Assembly: GCA_022758985.1 (NCBI GenBank)
Contig: JAEMQC010000046.1
Coordinates: forward strand, 1-8,738
Direction of reading: 5' to 3'
Length of the DNA stretch: 8,738 bases
Origin: Campylobacteraceae bacterium
Lineage (GTDB): Bacteria > Campylobacterota > Campylobacteria > Campylobacterales > UBA6016
Part shown: positions 1 through 6,369 of the stretch, piece by piece
Layout of the letters: each line of letters starts with the position of its first letter
How positions within the stretch are numbered: the first letter of the stretch is position 1
Notes under the pieces: model-generated
Told to the model about the DNA's origin: nothing
Databases searched by the model: none
Seen by the model: only the letters and a program-made list of their open reading frames with translations
Translations under genes and position numbers: made by a program

Positions 1-109
1 AAATCCGGGGCTTATAGACCTTGTGATGATAGAGGTACAAGTCGGTGAGTATGTCGGCGAGGATGATATAGTTCGAATAGAAGATGATTTTAGTAGAAAA
101 GATTGCTGA
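1..109 (+). CDS. manC: Mannose-1-phosphate guanylyltransferase (ManC/AlgA type), C-terminal end only
   Basis: Only the last 35 codons are present; the frame runs from base 2 to the TGA at 107-109. The peptide reads NPGLIDLVMIEVQVGEY and then GEDDIVRIEDDFSR. This matches the end of the cupin (phosphomannose isomerase type II) domain that closes the bifunctional AlgA/ManC/XanB proteins, where IEVQ-G-Y-GEDDIVR-EDDYGR is conserved. Family members make GDP-mannose from mannose-1-phosphate and GTP, and often also isomerise fructose-6-phosphate. GDP-mannose feeds mannose, rhamnose or fucose residues of surface glycans, which fits the genes downstream. The stop codon overlaps the ATG of the next gene (TGATG), so the two are probably translationally coupled. 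Whether the N-terminal nucleotidyltransferase domain is intact cannot be seen. Confidence 0.85.
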   Translation, partial: NPGLIDLVMIEVQVGEYVGEDDIVRIEDDFSRKDC

Positions 110-1122
110 TGTATTTATTGTTTGTTTTGCTTATATCAATCTGCTGTACCTACTTTTTAATCCACTATTCACACAAAAAAAGTATATTCATAGACTCCCA
201 CGAATCTGATAAGCCCCAAAGATTTCACGACGAGCCCACACCGAGAGTCGGCGGAGTAGCTATTTTTATAGCCTCTATATTTTCCATTTTGTCTGGACTT
301 GGAGTGGTGGCCGCAATTGCAGGGTTGATTGCTTTTGTCAGCGGAATACTGGAGGATTTGACAGGAAGGCTTAGTCAGAGACGAAGGCTTATTATTCAGT
401 CTATTGGCGCCCTTATATTTGTTTTAGTCGGTGGCTACTATTTGAAAACCATAGGTATGGGATTTGAATTTCCATATATGGTTGCTGTTGTATTTACCGT
501 ATTTGCTGTAGTCGGCGTTACGAACTCAATAAATATCATAGATGGGCTCAACGGTCTTGCCGGCGGGGTGTCGTTGTTTGCATTTTTATCGTTTGCCACG
601 CTTTCTTATATGCTAAAAGATACTGAAGTGTTGTTTGTTTGCTTATCTTTGGCGGCGGCTATACTTGGTTTTTTGGTATTCAATTTTCCAAAAGGCAAGA
701 TATTTTTAGGTGATGGCGGGGCGTATTTTCTTGGTTTTATGCTTGCTATTATTGCGGTGATGCTTGTTGCAAGACAAGGCAAAGTGAGCGCCTGGTTTTT
801 TCTAGCCGTCCTTATTTATCCGATTTGGGAGGTCGTGTTCTCAATCATCCGTCGCCGCATGGCGGACGGCAAAAAGGCAATGGGTGCAGACAAGATGCAT
901 CTGCATCATGTGCTCATGAGAAGCCTTAAAATCTCGAATCCAAAAGCGGCGCTTGTTACGGTGTTGTCGTTTCTGCCTTTTCAAGTTTTACCGTTACTGT
1001 TTTACAATAAGGGAATCGTTTTATTGGGATTGGCGCTTTTGTTTATAGCGCTTTATCAGCTTGCATATTTTTATCTTACCAAAATATTTATCTTTAGTAA
1101 AAAACATAACAATAAAGAGTAA
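109..1122 (+). CDS. WecA/WbpL-type undecaprenyl-phosphate sugar-1-phosphate transferase (GT4 MraY-like family)
   Basis: A 337-residue, strongly hydrophobic protein with about ten or eleven predicted membrane segments. Family motifs appear in order: PTPRVGG (residues 43-49), GILEDLTG (79-86), NSINIIDGLNGLAGG (139-153), FLGDGGAYFLG (199-209), and the cytoplasmic histidine loop DKMHLHH (261-267). This layout belongs to the polyprenyl-phosphate N-acetylhexosamine-1-phosphate transferases, which start O-antigen or capsule repeat units at the inner membrane by moving a sugar phosphate from a UDP-sugar to undecaprenyl phosphate. The usual first DD pair is Glu82-Asp83 here, as I recall for a GLxEDLTG subgroup. 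The sugar cannot be read from sequence. A TTG at 103 is in frame, but the ATG at 109 overlaps the upstream stop and is the simpler start. The next gene follows after 3 bases. Confidence 0.9.
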   Translation: MYLLFVLLISICCTYFLIHYSHKKSIFIDSHESDKPQRFHDEPTPRVGGVAIFIASIFSILSGLGVVAAIAGLIAFVSGILEDLTGRLSQRRRLIIQSIGALIFVLVGGYYLKTIGMGFEFPYMVAVVFTVFAVVGVTNSINIIDGLNGLAGGVSLFAFLSFATLSYMLKDTEVLFVCLSLAAAILGFLVFNFPKGKIFLGDGGAYFLGFMLAIIAVMLVARQGKVSAWFFLAVLIYPIWEVVFSIIRRRMADGKKAMGADKMHLHHVLMRSLKISNPKAALVTVLSFLPFQVLPLLFYNKGIVLLGLALLFIALYQLAYFYLTKIFIFSKKHNNKE

Positions 1123-1125
1123 CTT

Positions 1126-2220
1126 ATGGAATTTATAAACCTCAAAGCCCAGTATGCGGCATACAAAAAAGAGATAGATGAGAGAGTGATCGGAGTATTT
1201 AATTCCGGGCAGTTCATTATGGGCAAAGAGGTAGATGCCCTTGAAGCAGAACTTGCCGCCTATACCGGCTCAAAGCATGCCATATCTTGCGCTAGCGGCA
1301 CCGATGCGCTCTTGCTAGCCTTGATGGCTCTAGATATAAAAGCCGGTGACGAAGTAATCACGACGCCGTTTACGTTTATAGCGACGGCCGAAGTTATAGC
1401 TCTGCTTGGCGCAAAGCCTGTGTTCGTGGATATAGACGAGCAGACGTACAACATAGACCCGTCAAAAATAGAGGCTGCTATAACGCCTAAAACGAAGGCG
1501 ATAATGCCTGTTAGTCTTTACGGACAGTGCGCAGACATGGATGAGATAAACGCTATCGCCGCAAAACATAATATCACGGTTATAGAAGATGCGGCGCAAA
1601 GCTTCGGCGCCGAGTATAAAGGCAAAAAGTCTTGCAATCTATCTAAAATAGGTTGCACGAGCTTTTTCCCTTCAAAACCGTTAGGTTGTTACGGTGACGG
1701 CGGCGCTGTTTTCACAAACGACGACGAACTGGCAAAAAAAATAGCCTCCATCAGAATACATGGACAAACAGAGAGATACGTGCATAAATACGTCGGTATT
1801 AACGGCAGGCTCGATGCGGTTCAAGCGGCGGTTCTTAGGGTAAAGCTTCCGTATTTTGACGCGGAGGTTAAAAAAAGATTGGAGCTTGGCGCCAGATATA
1901 TAGAGCTTCTAAAAGATATAGATCTTATAACGCCGTTTACGAAGAGCGACAGAACAAATGTTTATGGGCAGTTTTCAGTGTGCGTAAAAAATAGAGACGA
2001 GGTGATGAAAAAGCTCGGCGAATTAGGCGTGCCGACGGCCGTACACTATCCAAAACCGCTTCATCTGCAGGAGTGTTTTGCGTCACTGGGATACAAAAAC
2101 GGCGACTTTCCTGTGTGTGAAAAAGTTTCAAACGAAATTATGAGTCTGCCGTTTAGCGCATTCCTGAGTGAATCGGAGCAAGACGAAGTAGCGGCTGCTC
2201 TTAAAAAGACGCTAAACTAA
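1126..2220 (+). CDS. wbpE: PLP-dependent sugar aminotransferase, DegT/DnrJ/EryC1/StrS family, WbpE-like
   Basis: A full-length 364-residue fold-type I aminotransferase. Visible landmarks are SCASGTDAL (54-62), the PLP-ring aspartate in EDAAQSFGA (D155), and the Schiff-base lysine in FFPSKPLGCYGDGGA (K184). From memory, the stretches VSLYGQCAD, EDAAQSFGA-YKGK-SCNLS, SFFPSKPLGCYGDGGA-FTNDDELA and GVPTAVHYP closely match Pseudomonas WbpE and Bordetella WlbC. Those enzymes aminate UDP-3-keto-GlcNAc-uronic acid, using glutamate, on the way to 2,3-diacetamido sugars. The family assignment is secure; the substrate is inferred from that remembered match and needs the partner dehydrogenases and N-acetyltransferase, none of which lie in this window. 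It starts at ATG, 3 bases after the preceding stop, and ends 3 bases before wzx. An A8 run at 1734-1741 lies inside the gene in frame. Confidence 0.92.
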   Translation: MEFINLKAQYAAYKKEIDERVIGVFNSGQFIMGKEVDALEAELAAYTGSKHAISCASGTDALLLALMALDIKAGDEVITTPFTFIATAEVIALLGAKPVFVDIDEQTYNIDPSKIEAAITPKTKAIMPVSLYGQCADMDEINAIAAKHNITVIEDAAQSFGAEYKGKKSCNLSKIGCTSFFPSKPLGCYGDGGAVFTNDDELAKKIASIRIHGQTERYVHKYVGINGRLDAVQAAVLRVKLPYFDAEVKKRLELGARYIELLKDIDLITPFTKSDRTNVYGQFSVCVKNRDEVMKKLGELGVPTAVHYPKPLHLQECFASLGYKNGDFPVCEKVSNEIMSLPFSAFLSESEQDEVAAALKKTLN

Positions 2221-2223
2221 AAA

Positions 2224-3462
2224 GTGCTTTCAAAGGTTACAAAATCGTCCATAGCCGGTAACGCAACATGGCTAATGGCACTGCAGATTTCAAGCTATAT
2301 AGTTCCATTTTTGCTTCTGCCCTACCTTACCAGGACGCTCGGAGCGGAGGTGTTTGGGGAACTCGCCGTGGGTTGGGCGGTTGTGGCTTATCTTGCTATA
2401 TTCGTCGATTTCGGGTTTTATTTATGGGGGGTCAGGGAAAGTGCGCTTCATAGACACGACCCACAGCGTATATCCAGACTCTGGGTGTCGATACAAGGCA
2501 TTAAGATATCGCTTCTTTTTATCTCTCTTTTGTTTATGTTGGCGGCTTCCAAAATTGCCGGCTCTTCGGTTTATCTCTATCTATTTTTATGGTTTGCGCT
2601 TACAGGGCAGGCTCTGATGCCGGGGTGGCTCTATCAGGGAATGGAGAAAAGTTTTTGGTTTTTGGTTTTTAGCATCTTGGCGCAAGTTGTTGCTGCCGTA
2701 GCTACGGTTGTTTTTGTCTCTTCACCGTCCGAGCTTTTGTTTGTGCCTTTGTGTGCTGGTCTGTCGTGGATGTTATTTTCCGTGCTTGCAAATATAGACG
2801 TTTGCAAAAGATTTAATATTGGTTTTGTATTGCCAAATAGGGCTTTTGTGTCTGAAGCGCTCAAAGGCGCCTGGCCTCTTTTTAGCGCAAATATATGGGT
2901 CGCTTTTTATGTCAATCTCCCTGCTCTTGCCGTCGGGTTTTTGTCTGATAGGAGTGAAGCTGGGCAATTTGTCGGCGCACAGAAGATTATTTTGGCGATA
3001 CAGGCCCTTTTTACCCCTATCTCTTCGGCACTTTTCCCACATGCGAGCCGTATAGCCTCAAAAGATAAGAAAGAAGCCTTTTTATTTTTGAAAAAGGCGG
3101 GTCTCATTAGCGTCTCTGCGATGTTTGCAATGTCGCTTTTTGTGTTTCTTTTAGCCGACTTTATTAGCGTTTTGGCCCTTGGAAGCCATTTTGAAAAAAG
3201 CGGCGAATTGCTTCGGATAATGGCGTTTGGACCTGTATTCGTCGCCGGTAGTATGCTTTTATCGAACCACTACATAGTGGCTTTAGGTAAAGCGTCAATT
3301 TTAAGAAGGCTTTATACGATCACGGCTGCGGTCTCTGTGGTTTTGTCGGTTTTGCTTGTTGTGGCTTTTGACTCTGTTGGCGCAGCATTTGTTTATTTAT
3401 TCACGGAAGCTTTCGTATTTGCGCTTTTGTTGCGCACCGCACTAAAGATATCTTCTAGCTAA
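2224..3462 (+). CDS. wzx: Wzx-type oligosaccharide flippase (MOP/PST superfamily)
   Basis: A 412-residue polytopic membrane protein with roughly twelve hydrophobic segments. It opens with the signature NATWLMALQISSYIVPFLL then LPYLTRTLGAEVFGELA, typical of RfbX/Wzx flippases. Such proteins move undecaprenyl-diphosphate-linked oligosaccharide across the inner membrane. The GTG at 2224 is chosen because the conserved N-terminal helix starts by about residue 9; the first internal ATG (residue 18) would cut into it. No good ribosome binding site precedes the GTG, so coupling to the upstream gene, 3 bases away, is likely. The last 21 bases overlap the 3' end of the opposite-strand GT2 gene. A G6 run at 2426-2431 lies within the gene but does not interrupt the frame. 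Wzx proteins diverge quickly, so the glycan carried cannot be inferred. Confidence 0.9.
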   Translation: MLSKVTKSSIAGNATWLMALQISSYIVPFLLLPYLTRTLGAEVFGELAVGWAVVAYLAIFVDFGFYLWGVRESALHRHDPQRISRLWVSIQGIKISLLFISLLFMLAASKIAGSSVYLYLFLWFALTGQALMPGWLYQGMEKSFWFLVFSILAQVVAAVATVVFVSSPSELLFVPLCAGLSWMLFSVLANIDVCKRFNIGFVLPNRAFVSEALKGAWPLFSANIWVAFYVNLPALAVGFLSDRSEAGQFVGAQKIILAIQALFTPISSALFPHASRIASKDKKEAFLFLKKAGLISVSAMFAMSLFVFLLADFISVLALGSHFEKSGELLRIMAFGPVFVAGSMLLSNHYIVALGKASILRRLYTITAAVSVVLSVLLVVAFDSVGAAFVYLFTEAFVFALLLRTALKISSS

Positions 3463-4386
3463 AAACTTGGCATATCTGGCGATGAAGTTTGCGCTAAGGG
3501 GGAGGTTTTTTGGCTTGAAAAACGGGTCGCAACTTAGCTTTTCGTTAAATTTTGGTATTAGCTCGCTTTTGCCCATTTTGTAGCATAGTCCGTAAAAATC
3601 GAGTACGGATGTGAAGTATGCCTCAAAGACCTCTTTTTTATTCGTATTTAGTAGTCCAAGTTTCTCAATAAATCGCTCTTTTTCTTCCCATAGTCCGAAA
3701 AAGTCGTCGATATGCGATAGTTTCGGCGTCTTCATAATGGAGGCGCCGTGCTGTACGTATGCGTAGCATATATCCGGAACGAACGTTACTTTGTCGGCGC
3801 TATCTATCATCATCAGGTTCATATACTGGTCTTCCCCTAGATTGATGACGGTTTTTGATGGGACATAGTGTTCGAACAACTCTTTTTTATATAGCTTGTT
3901 CCACACGGGGTATAGGCCGCTTTCCCTATAGTCTTCGAAAATCAGGGCTTTTAGGGCCTCTTCTTTGCTTAGTGTCTTCGCTTTGGGTGTTACGCAAAAT
4001 AGTCTTTTATCTTCTAGGTCTACGACTTCAAAACCGGATACGGCTATATCGGCATTGTTTTGAACTGCGGCTTCTATGAGCGTCTCCATCATATTTGGTT
4101 TGCAGTAGTCGTCGGAGTCTACGAATGCTATATATTCGCCTTTTGCCTCCCTGATTCCCCTTGCCCTGACCGACATAAGACCTCTATTTTCTTGATGGAT
4201 AACCCTGATTCTGGAGTCCTGGGCTGCGATAGAGTCCAAAATATCCGGGCTTTTGTCGGTACTGCCGTCGTTTATGCATATTATTTCGAGATTTTCGTAT
4301 GTTTGATTAATGATTGAGAGGGTACACTTTCTTAGATATTTTTCCACATTATATACGGGCACTACGACACTTATGAGCGGACTCAA
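3442..4386 (-). CDS. GT2-family (GT-A fold) glycosyltransferase
   Basis: A 314-residue enzyme with the classic N-terminal GT-A domain: SVVVPVYNVEKYL (6-18), the nucleotide-binding aspartate in CINDGSTD (D40), the metal-binding DSDD (90-93) and a GED motif (184-186) that probably holds the catalytic base. The C-terminal third has no motif I recognise. It should transfer one sugar from a nucleotide-sugar donor to the lipid-linked acceptor at the cytoplasmic face of the inner membrane; donor and linkage are unknown. The start is TTG (4384-4386 read in reverse): an in-frame TGA lies two codons upstream and a TAAAGG ribosome binding site sits 8 bases away. It is the only minus-strand gene here. 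It runs into wzx, sharing 21 bases at the 3' ends, and diverges from the next gene across 54 bases. Confidence 0.9.
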   Translation of the reverse strand: MSPLISVVVPVYNVEKYLRKCTLSIINQTYENLEIICINDGSTDKSPDILDSIAAQDSRIRVIHQENRGLMSVRARGIREAKGEYIAFVDSDDYCKPNMMETLIEAAVQNNADIAVSGFEVVDLEDKRLFCVTPKAKTLSKEEALKALIFEDYRESGLYPVWNKLYKKELFEHYVPSKTVINLGEDQYMNLMMIDSADKVTFVPDICYAYVQHGASIMKTPKLSHIDDFFGLWEEKERFIEKLGLLNTNKKEVFEAYFTSVLDFYGLCYKMGKSELIPKFNEKLSCDPFFKPKNLPLSANFIARYAKFLARRYL

Positions 4387-4394
4387 ACTTCAAG

Positions 4395-4400
4395 CCTTTA
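4395..4400 (-). promoter_or_regulatory. Ribosome binding site supporting the TTG start of the GT2 gene
   Basis: Read on the minus strand this is TAAAGG, 8 bases before the TTG at 4386-4384. It matters because no ATG is available and an in-frame stop (4390-4392) excludes any earlier start. Confidence 0.6.
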
Positions 4401-4414
4401 CTTTATTTTTCGTT

Positions 4415-4420
4415 ATTTTA
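4415..4420 (-). promoter_or_regulatory. Possible -10 element for the inverted GT2 gene
   Basis: On the minus strand the 54-base divergent gap reads TTGGATAAAATAACG. TAAAAT matches the TATAAT consensus at five of six positions and would place a transcription start about 20 bases before the TTG codon. No clear -35 box is seen, which is common in Campylobacterota sigma-70 promoters. A separate promoter is expected on logical grounds because this gene cannot be read from the plus-strand operon. The plus strand of the same gap is T-rich with a weaker TATTTT (4414-4419) that might serve the GT4 gene. Both are candidates only. Confidence 0.3.
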
Positions 4421-4440
4421 TCCAAGATGAGCTGGAAAGC

Positions 4441-5532
4441 TTGAAAACAAGAGTGCTTGTCGCTATACGCTGCCTCGACATAGGCGGCGCCGAGAAACAG
4501 GTGCTCGAATTTGTGAGACGCATAGACAAAAGCCGTTTTGATGTTTGTCTTGCCACGATGTACGGCGGTGTGATGGAAGAGGATGCAAGACGGATAGAGG
4601 GCGTGCGCTATGTAAACCTCGGCAAAAAAGGGCGGTTTGACATCTTCGGCTTTTTGTTTGCCTACGCCCGCCTTATTAACGAGTTTGCCCCCGATACTGT
4701 GTTTTCGCATATCGGTGAGATGAATCTTTTTTCGCTTTGGGCAAGAGTACTTGCAAACAAGCACTTTAAGCTTGTCTGGACGCTTCACTCCGCATTTGTG
4801 GATTATCGTTCATACGGTTTCTTTTTTAGGCTTCTGTTTTGGCTTCAAAAAGCGCTCTCGAGGTTTGCGGACAAGATAATATGCGTCAGTAGTTCTGCTT
4901 TTGAATATCACAAGGATGCCGGGTACGATATGTGCCGTGCTGTAGTGGTATGCAACGGTGTCGATACTGATTTTTTTACTCCCTCAAAAGAGCTTGGAGA
5001 GGCATTTAGGCGACAAAACAACATCTCGCAAGATAGCTTTGTTATAGGCATAGCCGCCAGAATAGACAGAATGAAAGGGTATCCGCTTTTGGCGCATGCG
5101 GCAAGAGAGCTTTTAAAAAAACACGAAAATCTTATTTTTATGGCCGCCGGCGGTGGAGACGAATCGATTAAATCGGAGTGTATCGAGATTTTGGGCGAAT
5201 ATGCGCATAGATTTATCTGGCTTGGTTTTGTCTCTGATCTTAGGGGTTTTTACAACTCTCTAAATCTGTTTTGCCTACCTAGTCTAGGTGAGGCTTTTGG
5301 ACTTACTGTAGCGGAGGCTATGAGCTGCGGCGTGCCGGCCGTCGTTAGCGACGCCGGCGATATGAGGATAATAGTAGGAGACGAGCGTGCGGTATTTAAA
5401 AGCGGCGATGCGAATGACCTTGGTGCGAAGCTAGAGTGGGCGATAAGGGAAGCCGTACCAAATAGAGATAGAATCGTGCAAAATTTTGACATTGCATCGT
5501 CTGTTGCAAATACCGAAAAGGAGCTGGCGTGA
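4441..5532 (+). CDS. GT4-family (GT-B fold) glycosyltransferase
   Basis: A 363-residue retaining glycosyltransferase of the GT4 group. The N-terminal acceptor domain has CLDIGGAEKQVLEF (11-24). The C-terminal donor domain has GIAARIDRMKG (203-213, with R207 and K212 likely contacting the donor phosphates) and the EX7E motif EAFGLTVAE (E284 and E292) followed by AMSCGVPAVVSDAG. It is predicted to add a sugar to the undecaprenyl-linked intermediate in the cytoplasm; specificity is not readable. The start is uncertain: there is no in-frame ATG in the 105 bases upstream. TTG at 4441 gives the usual MKTRVLVA beta strand but has only a poor ribosome binding site, and GTG at 4453 is an alternative. 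Its 3' end overlaps the next start (GTGA). Confidence 0.88.
   Translation: MKTRVLVAIRCLDIGGAEKQVLEFVRRIDKSRFDVCLATMYGGVMEEDARRIEGVRYVNLGKKGRFDIFGFLFAYARLINEFAPDTVFSHIGEMNLFSLWARVLANKHFKLVWTLHSAFVDYRSYGFFFRLLFWLQKALSRFADKIICVSSSAFEYHKDAGYDMCRAVVVCNGVDTDFFTPSKELGEAFRRQNNISQDSFVIGIAARIDRMKGYPLLAHAARELLKKHENLIFMAAGGGDESIKSECIEILGEYAHRFIWLGFVSDLRGFYNSLNLFCLPSLGEAFGLTVAEAMSCGVPAVVSDAGDMRIIVGDERAVFKSGDANDLGAKLEWAIREAVPNRDRIVQNFDIASSVANTEKELA
5516..5523 (+). promoter_or_regulatory. Strong ribosome binding site deciding the GTG start of the acyltransferase
   Basis: AAAAGGAG lies 5 bases before the GTG at 5529, inside the last codons of the preceding GT4 gene. It supports the GTG start and reinitiation at the GTGA overlap. 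Confidence 0.7.
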
Positions 5533-6098
5533 TACGAAGCAAGGCCGATTATAAAGCGTATCTAGCGGCAGACAAGGCGGCTCTGCGGGTCACGGATAGC
5601 TTGCGAGATAGATTTTTTCACCCAATTTGGAACTACCAAAAACTCCTCCGCCTACTCGAATATCGTCTCAACTGCAAGCATGGGCTTCTTTCAAAACCGT
5701 ACACGCTATGGGTTAGATACAAATTTCAAAAAGAGTCGGTGAGGCTGGGGTTTAGTATCTCGCCAAACTCATGCGGCAAAGGGTTGGAGCTTGGACACTA
5801 CGGTGATATAGTGATAAACGGCAAAGCCCGTATCGGCAAAAACTGTACGATAGCGGGGGCGGGCGTACTAATAGGCGAAGACCTCAAAAATCCCAGCGCT
5901 CCAATCATCGGGGACAATTGCTACATAGGACCCGGGGCAAAAATAATAGGCGGCGTACGGATAGCCGAAGGGGTGACGATAGCGGCAAATGCGGTAGTGG
6001 TTCACGATATCATAGAACCATATACGACGGTCGGCGGTATACCTGCTAAGAAAATATCCGATAGTAGTGTAAAGAAAAATACAGAAATAACATACTAA
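5529..6098 (+). CDS. Serine acetyltransferase-like hexapeptide-repeat acyltransferase, probably a glycan O-acetyltransferase
   Basis: A 189-residue protein. A helical N-terminal part of about 70 residues is followed by a left-handed beta-helix made of hexapeptide repeats, from INGKARIGKNCTI (96-108) through IIGDNCYIGPGAKIIGG (126-142) to VRIAEGVTIAANAVV (143-157). The end VGGIPAKKI is typical of the family. H90, in LELGHYGDIVI, sits where CysE-type enzymes carry the catalytic histidine. The family includes true CysE serine acetyltransferases and many polysaccharide-locus O-acetyltransferases. The short N-terminal domain and the location favour the second, using acetyl-CoA on a sugar or lipid-linked intermediate. 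From memory it does not resemble WbpD, so it is probably not the N-acetyltransferase partner of the WbpE-like enzyme. It starts at GTG within the upstream stop, and its stop codon lies inside the inverted repeat at 6092-6112. Confidence 0.85.
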   Translation: MIRSKADYKAYLAADKAALRVTDSLRDRFFHPIWNYQKLLRLLEYRLNCKHGLLSKPYTLWVRYKFQKESVRLGFSISPNSCGKGLELGHYGDIVINGKARIGKNCTIAGAGVLIGEDLKNPSAPIIGDNCYIGPGAKIIGGVRIAEGVTIAANAVVVHDIIEPYTTVGGIPAKKISDSSVKKNTEITY

Positions 6099-6118
6099 TA
6101 TTTTATTAGTATCTTTTT
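6092..6118 (+). terminator. Perfect 9-base inverted repeat plus T5: weak intrinsic terminator or toxin-antitoxin operator
   Basis: ATACTAATA (6092-6100), a TTT spacer and TATTAGTAT (6104-6112) form a perfect 9-base-pair stem, followed by C and TTTTT (6114-6118). The arrangement looks like an intrinsic terminator, but the stem has only two G-C pairs and would be weak in RNA. The acyltransferase stop TAA (6096-6098) is inside the left arm. The antitoxin start lies 22 bases beyond the right arm. Type II antitoxins usually repress their own operon by binding such palindromes near the promoter, so an operator is an equally good reading. The two roles are not exclusive. Confidence 0.5.
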
Positions 6119-6133
6119 GTAAAAAGGATTTGA

Positions 6134-6367
6134 ATGATAACGATATCAACAAGCGACATAGTCAAAAAACCTAGACTCATAAGCTCCCCTGAGGATATTA
6201 CCTTGATAGAGGATGCTAGAAACCATATTCCAAAAAGTGTCCTTTTGCCGATAGCCTTGTATGAGAAGCTAAAAGAAAAGATAGAAGATGAGCTTTATCT
6301 GTACAAAAACGCAAAGGCTCTCGGCGTTAAATTTGATGAAAATGAAGATGTAATTGCGGAGATATAA
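6134..6367 (+). CDS. Type II antitoxin, probably Phd/YefM-like
   Basis: A 77-residue, charged, soluble protein directly upstream of a MazF-like toxin, the usual antitoxin-first order. The N-terminal part (ISTSDIVKKPRLISS, 4-18) followed by DITLIEDARNHIPKSVLLPI (21-40) and YEKLKEKIEDELYL (43-56) follows the Phd/YefM pattern: a short helix, a beta hairpin ending in a VL-PI-YEKL motif, then a helix. By analogy the N-terminal part binds operator DNA and the acidic tail (FDENEDVIAEI, 67-77) wraps the toxin. The fold call is pattern recognition and moderate; the antitoxin role rests mostly on position. AAGGA (6124-6128) is a good ribosome binding site 5 bases before the ATG. Hand count gives about 37% GC, lower than parts of the aminotransferase gene, which fits later acquisition. 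Confidence 0.7.
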   Translation: MITISTSDIVKKPRLISSPEDITLIEDARNHIPKSVLLPIALYEKLKEKIEDELYLYKNAKALGVKFDENEDVIAEI

Positions 6368-6369
6368 GC

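Noticed and set aside
1734..1741. A8 run in the aminotransferase gene, considered as a slippage site
   Set aside because: It encodes Lys-Lys in a conserved DDELAKKIA context with the frame intact. A7 and T7 runs are common across this AT-leaning window (for example 175-181, 1870-1876, 4971-4977, 5115-5121), so nothing marks this one out.
2426..2431. G6 run in the flippase gene, considered as a phase-variation tract
   Set aside because: Contingency tracts in Campylobacter and relatives are usually eight or more G or C. Six is short, the frame is intact, and nearby frames show no continued coding potential.
2268..3107. Several open frames of 60-90 codons on both strands across wzx
   Set aside because: They overlap a clear flippase frame, lack motifs and proper starts, and are typical alternative-frame shadows of a Leu/Phe/Ser-rich membrane protein gene.
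3267..3280. Inverted repeat CCACTA-CA-TAGTGG within wzx
   Set aside because: Six-base arms are expected about twice by chance for any one spacing in 8.7 kb, and it lies in the middle of a coding region with no T tract.
3445..3454. AAGATATCTT palindrome in the wzx/GT2 convergent overlap, considered as a bidirectional terminator or recombination site
   Set aside because: It has no loop and no T tract on either side, and I found no matching copy at the other end of the inverted gene (4387-4440) that would support site-specific or repeat-mediated inversion.
4427..4444. Five-codon open frame (ATG AGC TGG AAA GCT TGA) overlapping the TTG start of the GT4 gene, considered as a leader peptide
   Set aside because: It is too short, has no clear ribosome binding site, and is of a kind expected by chance. 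It would matter only if translational coupling at the TTG were shown.
4390..4788. 132-residue open frame on the minus strand
   Set aside because: It lies almost wholly antisense to the well-supported GT4 gene, has no recognisable motif or good start, and is explained as a shadow of the coding strand.
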